DNA from: an uncultured Oscillospiraceae bacterium
Lineage (GTDB): Bacteria; Bacillota; Clostridia; Oscillospirales; Oscillospiraceae
Length of the DNA: 64,000 bases
Direction: 5' to 3'
Assembly: GCA_947632175.1 (NCBI GenBank)
Contig: CANROC010000002.1
Location: 203,541 to 267,540, forward strand
Shown here: positions 43,310 through 51,924 of the stretch, one piece after another
Layout of the letters: every line of letters starts with the position of its first letter
How positions within the stretch are numbered: the first letter of the stretch is position 1
Translations under genes and position numbers: made by a program
Notes under the pieces: model-generated
The model's input: the letters and a program-made list of their open reading frames with translations, nothing else
The model's database searches: none
What the model was told of the DNA's origin: nothing

Positions 43310-43468
43310 TCAAGCCTGCTCCGAGAAGCTCTCTTTCCCCGCGCCGCAGAGGGGGCAGGTGAAATCGGCGGGCAGGTCCTCGAATTTGGTGCCGGGGGCG
43401 ATGCCGTTGTCGGGGTCGCCGACAGTCTCGTCGTATTCCCAGCCGCACAGGTCGCATACGTATTTCAT
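43310..43468 (-). CDS. Rubredoxin
   Basis: This 52-residue electron carrier has its iron site formed by CDLCG near the N-terminus (residues 5-9) and CPLCG near residue 38. The body contains the conserved [25 protein letters not shown]. The ATG at 43468 follows AAAGGAGG. It lies 30 bp after the flavodiiron fusion gene on the same strand and is probably co-transcribed, providing a free electron donor in addition to that protein's own rubredoxin domain. Confidence 0.95.
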   Translation of the reverse strand: MKYVCDLCGWEYDETVGDPDNGIAPGTKFEDLPADFTCPLCGAGKESFSEQA

Positions 43469-43498
43469 GGGTGGTCCTCCTTTCAGTGTTATGTTAAC

Positions 43499-45289
43499 TT
43501 AACCGATGGGCTCAAAGTCCGCCGCGCCGTGCTTGCACAGGGGGCAGACGAAGTCCTCGGGCAGCTCCTCGCCCTCGTAGACGTAGCCGCAGACCTTGCA
43601 GACCCAGCCCTTCTTGCCCTCGGTCTTGGGCTTGGGCTTCACGTTCTGCTGGTAGTAAGTGTAGGTCATGGTCTCCTTATCGGACATGACCCGGGCCTCG
43701 GTGACGGAGCAGATGAACATGCCGTGGGTGCCCAGGTCCACGTACTGCTCCACCTTCAGGGACATGAAGGAGTTGATATACTTGGGCAGGAACACAAGGC
43801 CGTTGTCGCTTCTCAGCGTCTCCCAGCCCTCGAACTTGTCCACGTTCCGGCCGCTTCTAAAGCCGAAGCACTCGAAGACGGAGAAGGGCGCCTCCACGGA
43901 GAGGCAGTTGACGTTCATCTTCCCGGTCTGCTTGATGATGTGGTGGGAGTAGTTGTCCTTGTTGATGCACACCGCCACGCGGTTGGGGGTACTGGTGACC
44001 TGGCTGACGGTGTTGACGATGAGGCCGTTGTCGCGCTTGCCGTCGTTGGAGGTGACCACATAGAGGCCGTAACCGATCTTAAAGAGGGCGGTGAGGTCGT
44101 TCTTGTTGGCGGTGTCGCCGTTCTGGGCCACGTAATCGCGGCTGAGCTCCTCCGCCAGGGCGTCGAGCTGGGACTTGCTGTCGTCATTGAGGGCGGAGAG
44201 GATGCGCACGGTGGTGTCCGTCCAGGTGATGTTCTTGCAGCCCTCCATCATGGACTTCATGACCTTGGCGGCCTGGGGGGCCCAGGAGCCGTTTTCGATG
44301 AGGCCCACGGTGCGGTTCTTGTAGCCCCGCTCGGTGAGGTGGTTGATGAACTCCCGCATGAAAGGGAAGATCTCCGCGTTGTAGGTGGTGGTAGCCAAAA
44401 CCAGCTTTCCGTACCGGAAAGCGTCCTCCACCGCCTCGGCCATGTCGCACCGGGCAAGGTCGGTGACCACCACCTTGGGACAGCCGCGGGCCTTGAGCTT
44501 GTCCGCCAGAAGCTCCACGGCCTTTTTCGTGTGGCCGTAGACGGAGGTGTAGGCGATGACCACGCCCTCGCTCTCCACCGCGTAGGAGGACCAGATGTTG
44601 TAGAGATTGAGATAATAGCCCAGGTTCTCCGTGAGCACCGGCCCGTGGAGGGGGCAGATGATCCGGATGTCGAGGCCGGCGGCTTTTTTCAAAAGCGCCT
44701 GGACCTGAGCGCCGTACTTGCCCACGATGCCGATATAATACCGCCGTGCCTCGCAGGCCCAGTCCTCCTCCACGTCCAGCGCGCCGAACTTGCCGAACCC
44801 GTCGGCGGAGAAGAGCACCTTGTCCGTGCTGTCATAGGTGACGATGACCTCCGGCCAGTGGACCATGGGGGCGGTGACGAAGGTGAGGGTGTGGCGGCCC
44901 AGCTCCAAGGTGTCCCCCTCCCCCACCATGACCCGGCGGTCCTCAAACTCCGTGCCGAAGAAATTGCGCATCATGGCGAAAGCCTTCTGGGAGGAGACGA
45001 TGACGGCCTCCGGGTATGTGTTCATGAAATTGGCGATGTTGGCCGAATGGTCCGGCTCCATGTGCTGGACCACGAGATAGTCGGGCCGACGCGCCCCCAG
45101 CGCCTCCGAGAGGTTGTCCAGCCACTCGTGGGTGAAGTTCCGGTCCACCGTGTCCATGACGGCCACCTTGTCGTCCAGGATGACGTAGGAGTTGTACGCC
45201 ATGCCGTTGGGCACCGTGTACTGCCCCTCAAAGAGGTCCACCTTGTGGTCGTTGACGCCCACATATTTGATGTCTTTTGTGATGTTCAT
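43499..45289 (-). CDS. Flavodiiron protein fused to flavin reductase and rubredoxin domains
   Basis: This 596-residue cytoplasmic enzyme has four modules. The first (about 1-245) is a metallo-lactamase-like diiron domain with ligands in HMEPDH (His76, Glu78, Asp80), His144, Asp163 and His215. A flavodoxin domain follows, with the FMN loop TSVYGHTKK near 248. A flavin reductase-like domain spans about 420-555 (GLYVVTSNDGKRDNGLIVNT). The last is a C-terminal rubredoxin (CKVCG and CPLCK). Flavodiiron proteins reduce O2 to water or NO to N2O in anaerobes; the fusion places the whole electron chain on one polypeptide. The start MNITKDIKY at 45289 follows AAAGGGGG. Confidence 0.93.
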   Translation of the reverse strand: MNITKDIKYVGVNDHKVDLFEGQYTVPNGMAYNSYVILDDKVAVMDTVDRNFTHEWLDNLSEALGARRPDYLVVQHMEPDHSANIANFMNTYPEAVIVSSQKAFAMMRNFFGTEFEDRRVMVGEGDTLELGRHTLTFVTAPMVHWPEVIVTYDSTDKVLFSADGFGKFGALDVEEDWACEARRYYIGIVGKYGAQVQALLKKAAGLDIRIICPLHGPVLTENLGYYLNLYNIWSSYAVESEGVVIAYTSVYGHTKKAVELLADKLKARGCPKVVVTDLARCDMAEAVEDAFRYGKLVLATTTYNAEIFPFMREFINHLTERGYKNRTVGLIENGSWAPQAAKVMKSMMEGCKNITWTDTTVRILSALNDDSKSQLDALAEELSRDYVAQNGDTANKNDLTALFKIGYGLYVVTSNDGKRDNGLIVNTVSQVTSTPNRVAVCINKDNYSHHIIKQTGKMNVNCLSVEAPFSVFECFGFRSGRNVDKFEGWETLRSDNGLVFLPKYINSFMSLKVEQYVDLGTHGMFICSVTEARVMSDKETMTYTYYQQNVKPKPKTEGKKGWVCKVCGYVYEGEELPEDFVCPLCKHGAADFEPIG

Positions 45290-45419
45290 GCAAAAACCCC
45301 CTTTTGGAATTTCCAACCTCACCATTCTACCACCTCCCGCCCGTTTTCGCAACCGTTGGAGGAAAAGTTCTTGGGGAAAATAAAAAAAGCTTTCGTGCGA
45401 AAGCGCGAAAGACAACGCG

Positions 45420-45843
45420 GGCGGATTTGGAACCCGCCCCTACAGTTTCAAATTACGTTCATTCTACGCCGTACGGTCCGCCGTCGAGGTTGGCCCTCGT
45501 TGCAGTTTTCGGATTGCCTCCAATGAACGCCGTAGGGGTCGCCGTCATCTCCGCGCTAAGAGCCGCCGCTGCGCGGCGGTTGCGCTCCGAAACGCGCCTG
45601 CGGGCGCAGCCCGGCGACCCGCGTTGCGATGACCTCCCATGTCGGTTGAATGGGATAACATTCCCTATCCCCCGTAGGGGCGGACCCATGTGTCCGCCCG
45701 TGCCACGTTGCGGGACGGGAACGGGTCCGATTAAACGGTACATGCCGGTTATCGGGGGCAAGGGCCGCTGTGGGCAGCGGCCCGTACGGCGTTGTTCGGG
45801 ACGTGTCAATTGTCGACGGGCGGGTCGCCGGGGACGGCGACCC
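45420..45843. repeat. Intergenic repeat block, relative of 2140-2385
   Basis: This gene-free stretch contains the same modules as the 1.7-2.5 kb region: CCATGTCGGTTGAATGGGAT, GTAGGGGCGGACCCATGTGT, CGGTTATCGGGGGCAAGGGC, and GACGTGTCAATTGTCGA near the end. It also contains a GGAACCCGCCCCTAC unit found at 53538-53556. Reading frames crossing it are composition artefacts. Confidence 0.75.
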
Positions 45844-46071
45844 CTACTGTTTGGGGAGGGCGCGTTTTTTGAAGACGAGGGCCAACACGGCGCAGGCGGC
45901 GATGCCGACGGCGTAGGGGACGGCGTACAGGAACGCCGTGCTCGCGGGGGCGCTGTAACCGGCGTACTTTGCGCCCCAGAGGAGGTCGCAGTAGTTGTAC
46001 GCCACCACCGCGCACATCATGTCGGACAGCAGGACCGCCAACGCGGCAAAGAGTGTGGACAGTTTTTTCAT
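45844..46071 (-). CDS. Small two-helix membrane protein of unknown function
   Basis: This 75-residue protein has two hydrophobic stretches (LFAALAVLLSDMMCAVVAYNY and FLYAVPYAVGIAACAVLALVF) and a basic C-terminus. I recognise no family. It starts 13 bp after an HTH-membrane regulator gene and is likely co-transcribed with it, a pairing often seen for small membrane proteins sensed or controlled by such regulators. The ATG at 46071 follows GAAAGGAG. Confidence 0.65.
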   Translation of the reverse strand: MKKLSTLFAALAVLLSDMMCAVVAYNYCDLLWGAKYAGYSAPASTAFLYAVPYAVGIAACAVLALVFKKRALPKQ

Positions 46072-46084
46072 GGGAAGACTCCTT

Positions 46085-46555
46085 TCACCTTTTTCCGGAG
46101 CCTTTCAGGAGCAGGACAGCGCCGGCGACGACGGCGGTCGCGCAAAAGAGTAAATAGATGCCGTTGCCGTCCAGGGCGATCCGGGAGGAATCGCCGATCC
46201 CGGCGGAGGCCGCGGGGCTGAACAGGGACAGAAGACCCCAGATCATCAGGCAGACGATCCCACCGACACAGACCGCAAGGCCCACCAGCCGGCGCGTGCG
46301 TTCCGACGCCTGAGCGGGGGCGTTTTGCTCTCCCGGCGGGGCGTCCTCGATTGGCTCGCCGTCCTCTTTCATGAGGCTGTCCAGGGAGACGTTGAAATAC
46401 CGGCTGATGGCGACGAGCTTGTCGCTCTCCGGGGTGGACGCCCCCGACTCCCATTTTGAGATCGCCTGCCGGGATACGTTCAGCCGTTCCGCCAGCTGCT
46501 CCTGTGAAAGGCCGCTCTTTTTTCGAAGCGTGTACAGCTTTTCTGAAAGCGCCAT
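46085..46555 (-). CDS. XRE-family regulator with two membrane helices
   Basis: This 156-residue protein has an N-terminal HTH (LYTLRKKSGLSQEQLAERLNVSRQAISKWESGASTPESDKLVAISRYFNVSLDSLM). A charged linker leads to two C-terminal helices (LVGLAVCVGGIVCLMIWGLLSLF and YLLFCATAVVAGAVLLL). This membrane-tethered XRE layout is common in Firmicutes; function is mostly unknown. The start MALSEKL at 46555 has AAAGGAGG upstream. It forms a unit with the small membrane protein at 45844. Confidence 0.88.
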   Translation of the reverse strand: MALSEKLYTLRKKSGLSQEQLAERLNVSRQAISKWESGASTPESDKLVAISRYFNVSLDSLMKEDGEPIEDAPPGEQNAPAQASERTRRLVGLAVCVGGIVCLMIWGLLSLFSPAASAGIGDSSRIALDGNGIYLLFCATAVVAGAVLLLKGSGKR

Positions 46556-46646
46556 AGTTCCTCCTTTCACGTCGAGCATACCAGACGTACCGGTAGAACG
46601 CTATACATACGGGCGTACAATTGCGCAACCGGCGGTTGCGAATCAG

Positions 46647-47360
46647 TCAATTGTCGCTTTTCGCTCTCCCCAGGAGCTGGAGGAGACGGAGGAAGAGGTT
46701 GATGAAGTCGAGATAGAGCTGGAGGGCGGAGTAGACGGACGCCTTTTCCAAAAGCTCCCCGTTCTCGGCAAAGTAGGCGTAATTTTTCTTGATCATCTGC
46801 ACGTCGTAGGCGGTGAAGGCCACGAAGAGGGCGATGCCCGCAAAGCAGATGAGCGTCTCCATCCCGGAAAAGCGGAAGAGCGCGGAGACGAGCCCCATGA
46901 GGAGCAGCGCCACCAGTCCCCCGAAGAGGATGGGCCGCAGACGCCCCAAATCGCTCTGGGTCCTCATGCCGTACAGGGCGAAGAAGCCGAAGAACAGCGC
47001 CGTCAGGCCGAAGACGGTGATGAGGCTGGTCATCTCAAACATCAAAAAGTACAGGGAGAACACGAGGCCGTTCAGCACCGCGTAGGTGAAAAAGAGCGCC
47101 CTCGTCACCCCCACCGGGCGCTTGAGGAGGCTGACGGAAAAGGCGATGACCACCACAAGCTCCGCCACCGTCACCGCCAGCACCACCGCCGTGGATCGGT
47201 ACAGCAGCTCCGCCGCGTCCGTCAGGCACAGGCCCGCCGCCACCGCGAAGGTCACCGCCAGCCCCGCGAACATCCACCCGAAGGTCCGCGCCAGGTACTG
47301 GTTGAACGTCACCGCCGGCGTCACGCCTCCGTTCACGGGCCGCCACTCATTTTGATCCAT
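46647..47360 (-). CDS. Bax inhibitor-1 (BI-1/YbhL) family membrane protein
   Basis: This 237-residue protein has seven predicted helices and the family hallmarks TFGWMFAGLAVTFAVAA near the N-terminus and AYDVQMIKKNY with SALQLYLDFINLFLRLLQLLG at the C-terminus. Bacterial members such as YetJ form pH-sensitive calcium leak channels; others are quality-control partners of FtsH. The start MDQNEWRPV at 47360 has AAAGGAG upstream. It is divergent from the BlaI/BlaR1 pair. Confidence 0.92.
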   Translation of the reverse strand: MDQNEWRPVNGGVTPAVTFNQYLARTFGWMFAGLAVTFAVAAGLCLTDAAELLYRSTAVVLAVTVAELVVVIAFSVSLLKRPVGVTRALFFTYAVLNGLVFSLYFLMFEMTSLITVFGLTALFFGFFALYGMRTQSDLGRLRPILFGGLVALLLMGLVSALFRFSGMETLICFAGIALFVAFTAYDVQMIKKNYAYFAENGELLEKASVYSALQLYLDFINLFLRLLQLLGRAKSDN

Positions 47361-47453
47361 ATGAAAAACTCCTTTCAAGCTTTTTCCTGTCTCTTATCTT
47401 ATCATCTTTTGAAAAAAATACAATCCCTCCCGAAAAAAATTGTCAATTAGGTG

Positions 47454-47493
47454 TTGACATTTGTTATCCAACGTGGTATGGTTAGGATAACAG
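47454..47493 (+). promoter_or_regulatory. blaI promoter with candidate operator
   Basis: TTGACA (47454-47459), 18 bp, TATGGT (47478-47483). The -10 box lies between the arms of an inverted repeat, TGTTATCC (47463-47470) and GGATAACA (47486-47493), and the palindrome AACAGCTGTT follows. This is well placed for autorepression by BlaI, although it is not the classic TACA/TGTA bla operator. Confidence 0.65.
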
Positions 47494-47523
47494 CTGTTAA
47501 CCAATCTGCAAGGAGGCATTTTT

Positions 47524-47901
47524 ATGGCAAGACTGTCACTGTCCGACGGCGAATGGAAGCTTATGAATCTGCTCTGGGACCGCTCTCCCCTGACCATTGG
47601 CGCCATGGTCGGGGCGCTGGAGAACGACACCGCCTGGACGAAGGCCACCGTCAACATCATGCTCACGAGACTGGCGGACAAGGGGGCCGTCCGTGTGGAC
47701 GCCTCCGGGAGGGCCAAGCAATACTATCCCCTTATCAGCCGCGACGACGCGGTGCGGCAGGAGGCGAAAAACACGCTGGCGCGGGTCCGGACGGGCGGTC
47801 TGGGCCTCCTCGTCAGCACCATGGCGCGGGACTGTGAGCTCACGGACCAGGAGATCGACGAGCTCTACCGCATCCTCAGGGAAGGGAGAAAACAATCATG
47901 A
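47524..47901 (+). CDS. BlaI/MecI/CopY-family repressor
   Basis: This 125-residue winged-helix repressor (LSDGEWKLMNLLWDRSPLTIGAMVGAL, WTKATVNIMLTRLADKGAV, YYPLISRDDAVRQEAK) matches the BlaI/MecI family over its whole length. It should bind the dyad at its own promoter and be cleaved or released when the partner peptidase signals. It overlaps the BlaR1-like gene by 4 bp. No beta-lactamase or penicillin-binding protein gene is near, so the controlled genes are unknown. Confidence 0.93.
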   Translation: MARLSLSDGEWKLMNLLWDRSPLTIGAMVGALENDTAWTKATVNIMLTRLADKGAVRVDASGRAKQYYPLISRDDAVRQEAKNTLARVRTGGLGLLVSTMARDCELTDQEIDELYRILREGRKQS

Positions 47902-49841
47902 ACGAGCTTATTTGGATCCTTTCATCCTGCGTGCTTATTGTGGCTGTTCTTTTGATCCGGGCGCTCTTCGGGCGGAAGCTGCGCCCGGGCCTGCGGTACG
48001 CCCTCTGGGCGCTGGTGCTGGTGCGTCTGCTCCTCCCCGGGAGCCTCTGGACCGGCCCCGTGAACGTGGAGGCCCCCGTCTCCCGCACCCAGCTGGGGCA
48101 GGACCTGGACCTCCTCCGGGAGGTGGACACCGTGACCTACTCCCCGGCGGGGCAGGTCTCCGGCGCGCCCGCCAGGCCCGCGGCGACGGGCGAGGCGGCG
48201 GAAGAGCCGGTGATCCTGGCCCAGGACGTAACGCCGGAGCGCTTTGAGCGCCTTCGCTCCACCCTGAGCCTGCGCCACGTGGCCGAGACGGTCTGGGTCA
48301 CGGGCAGCGTGGCTGTGCTGGCCATCTTTGCCGCCACGAATGTTCTATTTTATGTAAACCTACGCCGGCGGCGTCGGCGTCTCGACATGGACGCCCCCGT
48401 GCGGGTCTATGAGGTGGAGGGGCTGGAGTCCTCCTGCCTCTTCCTGAACGCGATTTATGTAAACTCCGAGACGGCGGCGGACGACACAAAGCTCCGCCAC
48501 GTCCTGGCCCACGAGCTCAGCCACCGGCGGCACCTGGACGGCCTCTGGGCCCTCATGCGGTGCGCGGCGCTGACCGTCCACTGGTTCAACCCCCTGGTCT
48601 GGCTGGCGGCGTCCAAATCCCGGCAGGACAGCGAGCTCTTCGCCGACGCCGGGGCCCTCCGGCATCTGGGCGAGGCCCAGCGGGAGTCCTACGGCGGGAC
48701 GCTCATCAGCCTGTCCGTCCACAACGCCCGGGCCGTGTCGCCCCTGTGCGCCGCCACCGCCATGGCCGGCGGCAAACGGTCCCTCCGGGAGCGGGTGGAG
48801 CTCATCGCCCGCAAGCCGAAAGCCACCGTGGCCGTCCTGCTGGCCGTCGCCTTCATCGCCGGTATCGCCGTAGGCTGTACCTTCGCCGGCGCGGCCTACG
48901 AGGAGCCCAAAGCCGGCGGCAAAAACGCCGCCGACCCCTCCGGGACGGACCCGGCGGTCACAACACCCGCCGGCACGGGACCAACGGAAACGTCGCCCAC
49001 CGCGACGGCGCCTTCCGAGCCGGCCCAAACGCATGAGCTTTCGGTCTATGAGAGCGCGGCGCTGAACGCCGCCCTCCTGTACCCCACGTGGTGGAACGGG
49101 ATCGTCACGCTGTCCGACAGCGGGACCCCCGGGCCCTTTATTCTCGGCCTCTCCCGCCCCGTGCTCTATGCGCGGATCGACCTCCGGGAGGACGTGTTCG
49201 GCGTCCCGCCCTATGACGCCGGTGCGACGGAGGACGACATCGGCAACGCCTTGGCCATCGTCTACTGGCTCCCCGCCGGCATGCGCGGCCCCGAGGCAGA
49301 ATCCGGCGAGAGCGTGACCTTGTACATCGCCGAGGACGGCAGCGAGCTTCGGTGCTGGCTGCCCATGAACACGAAGCTCAATTGGCTGGACGCCGAAGCC
49401 GGTTCGGAGGGCGACCGGATCTTCAACGCCTATGATACCGTCGAGTGGGACATTCGAAGCGGGAGCCTGTTCGCGCGTCCGGGGGATCAGGCCGGAGGGG
49501 AGTCCTATGGACTCGATCAAGCGGGAACCGTCTCCTTTTATGCCGCGCCGACAGAGGAAGCGCCAACCCTAAACAGGATAAAGCCCGTCCGGTACCTTGC
49601 TCAACTCACCGCGGAACAGGCGGACAGGATCGACCGGATCCTGAACAGCGTAGACATGTGGCAGGACGACAATATCGTTAACAGGACCCCGTTTTATTTC
49701 GACGGCGAATTGAAGCTCGCCAACAGCGATCGTGTGGTTTATTTTTCCGATGAAAGCAATGTTCTTTATTACGACCACTATTACGCAAAAATTTCAGAGG
49801 AAGACATGCAGTATCTTATGAACATTGGACAGCCGGCTTAA
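47898..49841 (+). CDS. BlaR1/MecR1-like M56 metallopeptidase sensor
   Basis: This 647-residue membrane protein has several N-terminal helices and a cytoplasmic zinc-peptidase site HELSH at residues 205-209, within HVLAHELSHRRHLDG. A further helix (ATVAVLLAVAFIAGIAVG) lies near 310-330. A Thr/Pro-rich linker (about 345-385) leads to a roughly 260-residue extracellular domain. In BlaR1 this outer part is a penicillin-binding sensor with SXXK and KTG motifs; I see neither here, so the ligand is probably not a beta-lactam. On signal, the peptidase would inactivate BlaI. Confidence 0.88.
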   Translation: MNELIWILSSCVLIVAVLLIRALFGRKLRPGLRYALWALVLVRLLLPGSLWTGPVNVEAPVSRTQLGQDLDLLREVDTVTYSPAGQVSGAPARPAATGEAAEEPVILAQDVTPERFERLRSTLSLRHVAETVWVTGSVAVLAIFAATNVLFYVNLRRRRRRLDMDAPVRVYEVEGLESSCLFLNAIYVNSETAADDTKLRHVLAHELSHRRHLDGLWALMRCAALTVHWFNPLVWLAASKSRQDSELFADAGALRHLGEAQRESYGGTLISLSVHNARAVSPLCAATAMAGGKRSLRERVELIARKPKATVAVLLAVAFIAGIAVGCTFAGAAYEEPKAGGKNAADPSGTDPAVTTPAGTGPTETSPTATAPSEPAQTHELSVYESAALNAALLYPTWWNGIVTLSDSGTPGPFILGLSRPVLYARIDLREDVFGVPPYDAGATEDDIGNALAIVYWLPAGMRGPEAESGESVTLYIAEDGSELRCWLPMNTKLNWLDAEAGSEGDRIFNAYDTVEWDIRSGSLFARPGDQAGGESYGLDQAGTVSFYAAPTEEAPTLNRIKPVRYLAQLTAEQADRIDRILNSVDMWQDDNIVNRTPFYFDGELKLANSDRVVYFSDESNVLYYDHYYAKISEEDMQYLMNIGQPA

Positions 49842-49873
49842 GAGAGATCCCTGACAACCGGAAGTTCCCGAAA

Positions 49874-49906
49874 AAGCGCCCCCGCCATTCGCGGCGGGGG
49901 CGCTGG
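49874..49906. terminator. Bidirectional terminator between blaR1-like gene and coaBC
   Basis: AGCGCCCCCGCC pairs with GGCGGGGGCGCT across a short loop, flanked by GAAAAA on the left and a weaker GGTTTAT on the right. The two genes converge here. Confidence 0.75.
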
Positions 49907-49922
49907 TTTATGAAAATGTAAT

Positions 49923-51110
49923 TTATTTCCCCAAAATGGCGTCCAGAATGGCGTGGGCGGCCTGGTCTTTGGTCATCAGGGGGAGCTCACGCTCGCCGTC
50001 CGGGGTGATGAGGGTCAGGACGTTGGTGTCGGTGCCGAAGCCGGCGCCAAATTGGCGCAGGGAGTTGGCGCAGATCATGTCGCAGTGCTTCTCCGCCAGC
50101 TTTTTCCGGGAGTTTTCCAGCACGTGCTCCGTCTCCATGGAAAAGCCGCACAGGAACTGATGGGGCGGCTTGTGCTCGCCCAGGGTTTGGAGGATGTCCT
50201 TCGTCCGGCGCAGCTTGAGCGTCAGGGTTCCGTCGGACTTCTTCAGCTTGTCCTCCGCCGTCTCCTCCGGGGTGTAGTCCGCCACGGCGGCGGCCTTGAG
50301 GATGATGTCCTGCTCCGGCGCGAGACGCGTCACGGCGTCGAACATATCCTCCGCCGACTCCACCTTCACCACCTCCACGAAAGGCGGCGGGGCAACCTCC
50401 GTGTGGGCGGCCACCAGGGTGACCTGAGCCCCCCGCAGCATAGCGGCGCGGGCCAGGGCGACGCCCATCTTGCCGCTGGAGTGGTTGGTCAGGAACCGCA
50501 CCGGGTCCACGGCCTCCCGGGTGGCCCCGGCGGTGACGAGGACGCGCTTTCCCGCCAGGTCGTGCTCACAGGCGATGTGCCGCAGGATGTGGTCATAAAG
50601 CTCCCGCTCCTCCGGCATCCGCCCGTCGCCGGTGTCGCCGTTGGCCAGCATCCCGCGGGCCGGGTCGATGATCTCGTAGCCGAAGCGGCGAAGCTTCTGG
50701 AGGTTGTCCTGCACGATGGGGTTATGGTACATATGGTGGTTCATGGCCGGGGCGATGAGCTTTTGGCACGGGCAGGCCATGACGGTGGTGGTGAGCATAT
50801 CGTCGGCGATGCCGGAGGCGATCTTCCCGATGACGTTGGCGGAGGCCGGGGCCACCAGGACGATGTCCGCCTCCTTGGCCAGGGCCACGTGCTCCACGCT
50901 GTACTGGAAGCTCCGGTCGAAGGTGTCGATGAGGCACTTGCGCCCGGTGAGGCTCTCGAAGGTGATGGGGTTGATGAAGTTTGTCGCGTTCTCCGTCATC
51001 AGCACCTGCACCGCCGCGCCCTCCTTGAGAAGCATTCGGGCCAGGTTCGGGATCTTATACGCCGCGATGCTCCCGGTGACGGCCAGGACCACGGTTTTTC
51101 CTTTCAGCAT
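49923..51110 (-). CDS. coaBC: Bifunctional phosphopantothenoylcysteine decarboxylase/synthetase
   Basis: This 395-residue fusion carries out two steps of coenzyme A synthesis. The N-terminal CoaC flavoprotein half shows LAVTGSIAAYK, PASANVIGKIASGIADDML and the substrate-binding APAMNHHMY. The C-terminal CoaB half shows VLVTAGATREAVDPVRFLTNHSSGKMG, and DIILKAAAVADYTP with the conserved lysine nearby. The start MLKGKTVVLAVTGS at 51110 is chosen from homologues, with AAGGGAG ten bases upstream. It lies close to panT-like and coaX genes, forming a pantothenate-to-CoA locus. Confidence 0.95.
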   Translation of the reverse strand: MLKGKTVVLAVTGSIAAYKIPNLARMLLKEGAAVQVLMTENATNFINPITFESLTGRKCLIDTFDRSFQYSVEHVALAKEADIVLVAPASANVIGKIASGIADDMLTTTVMACPCQKLIAPAMNHHMYHNPIVQDNLQKLRRFGYEIIDPARGMLANGDTGDGRMPEERELYDHILRHIACEHDLAGKRVLVTAGATREAVDPVRFLTNHSSGKMGVALARAAMLRGAQVTLVAAHTEVAPPPFVEVVKVESAEDMFDAVTRLAPEQDIILKAAAVADYTPEETAEDKLKKSDGTLTLKLRRTKDILQTLGEHKPPHQFLCGFSMETEHVLENSRKKLAEKHCDMICANSLRQFGAGFGTDTNVLTLITPDGERELPLMTKDQAAHAILDAILGK

Positions 51111-51142
51111 ACGCTCAGCTCCCTTTCGGTGATGTCTAAGTT

Positions 51143-51775
51143 CTATCGGTTGTCCCAGGCCCAATCCCGGCTGTCCAGCAGGGGTCCGCCGTTTTTCAAA
51201 TGGTCCAGCTCCTCAAGGCACAGCTCCACGGCCCGTTCGATGTACATTTCCGCCAGCTCCGCGGTGAAGAAAAAGCACTCCGTCTCCTCCGCCGGCGTGA
51301 AATACCCCCGCACCGTCTCCACGAACCGGGGGATATCAAATTCCCCCAGCGCCGTAAGCTCCGGCCCCGGCTCCAGCGGGCGGACCATGTCCCGCGTCAG
51401 GCCGTGCCGCCGGATGACGGCGGCGTTGGTGACGGCGTAGTCCCGGTGGAGCCGCTCCACGTACCCCGGCAGGCGGGGATTCCAGCCGTGCTCGACATAC
51501 ATGAACCGCCGGAAGAGGATGTCCTGCACAAGGTGCAGGTAGTACCCCAGGAAAAGGTCGTCGGACCGCGTCAGGTCCGTGAACCGCTCCCGGAACCCGT
51601 TCAGGTCGTAGGTCTTTTTCGCGTTGCCGCACAGGGCCGTTTTCAGGTGCCCCCGGTTCCGGTCCGCCGCCCCGTCGGGCAGGACACAGCCTAAATAGAG
51701 CCGGTCCGTATCCGCAAACGGGACCGTTTTTGTCAGCTCCCTGGTGACGGCCAGGTGGATAACGCCGGACGCCAT
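51143..51775 (-). CDS. Zinc-dependent phospholipase C/phosphohydrolase-like protein
   Basis: This 210-residue soluble helical protein starts MASGVIHLAVTRELTK and has LYLGCVLPDGAADRNRGHLKT and LGYYLHLVQDILFRRFMY. The His/Asp pattern (IHLA, CVLPD, YLHLVQD) is that of zinc-dependent phospholipase C-like hydrolases found in many clostridia next to unrelated metabolic genes. It precedes coaBC by 32 bp and is divergent from the pantothenate transporter gene. Its substrate is unknown. Confidence 0.75.
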   Translation of the reverse strand: MASGVIHLAVTRELTKTVPFADTDRLYLGCVLPDGAADRNRGHLKTALCGNAKKTYDLNGFRERFTDLTRSDDLFLGYYLHLVQDILFRRFMYVEHGWNPRLPGYVERLHRDYAVTNAAVIRRHGLTRDMVRPLEPGPELTALGEFDIPRFVETVRGYFTPAEETECFFFTAELAEMYIERAVELCLEELDHLKNGGPLLDSRDWAWDNR

Positions 51776-51817
51776 AACAGCGCGCCTTCTTTCAAAGCTT
51801 GTTTTGTTTATCTTACC

Positions 51818-51851
51818 ACAAATTTGTGAAAAAAGATAGTGTCTTTTTTCA
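51818..51851. promoter_or_regulatory. Adjacent palindromes in the panT/phospholipase-like divergent promoter region
   Basis: A 12-bp palindrome CACAAATTTGTG (51818-51829) abuts a 9-bp inverted repeat GAAAAAAGA / TCTTTTTTC (51829-51851). A TATAAT at 51863-51868 serves the rightward genes, with a poor -35. The placement suggests an operator, though the second repeat could also be a weak terminator. Confidence 0.45.
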
Positions 51852-51924
51852 ACTGAAGTGCTATAATAGGACCCGTGCCGTATCCGCGCGGCGGAATGGC
51901 AACATCATTTTAGGAGGTTTCCCT

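Noticed and set aside
43529..45526. 665-codon open frame on the plus strand
   Set aside because: It mirrors the flavodiiron fusion gene, whose motifs are complete on the other strand.
47524..49841. Beta-lactam resistance locus
   Set aside because: Only the regulator and sensor are present; no beta-lactamase or penicillin-binding protein is nearby, and the sensor domain lacks the expected motifs.
51829..51851. Terminator for an upstream gene
   Set aside because: The flanking genes diverge from this point, so there is no transcript entering that needs to be stopped; an operator is more plausible.
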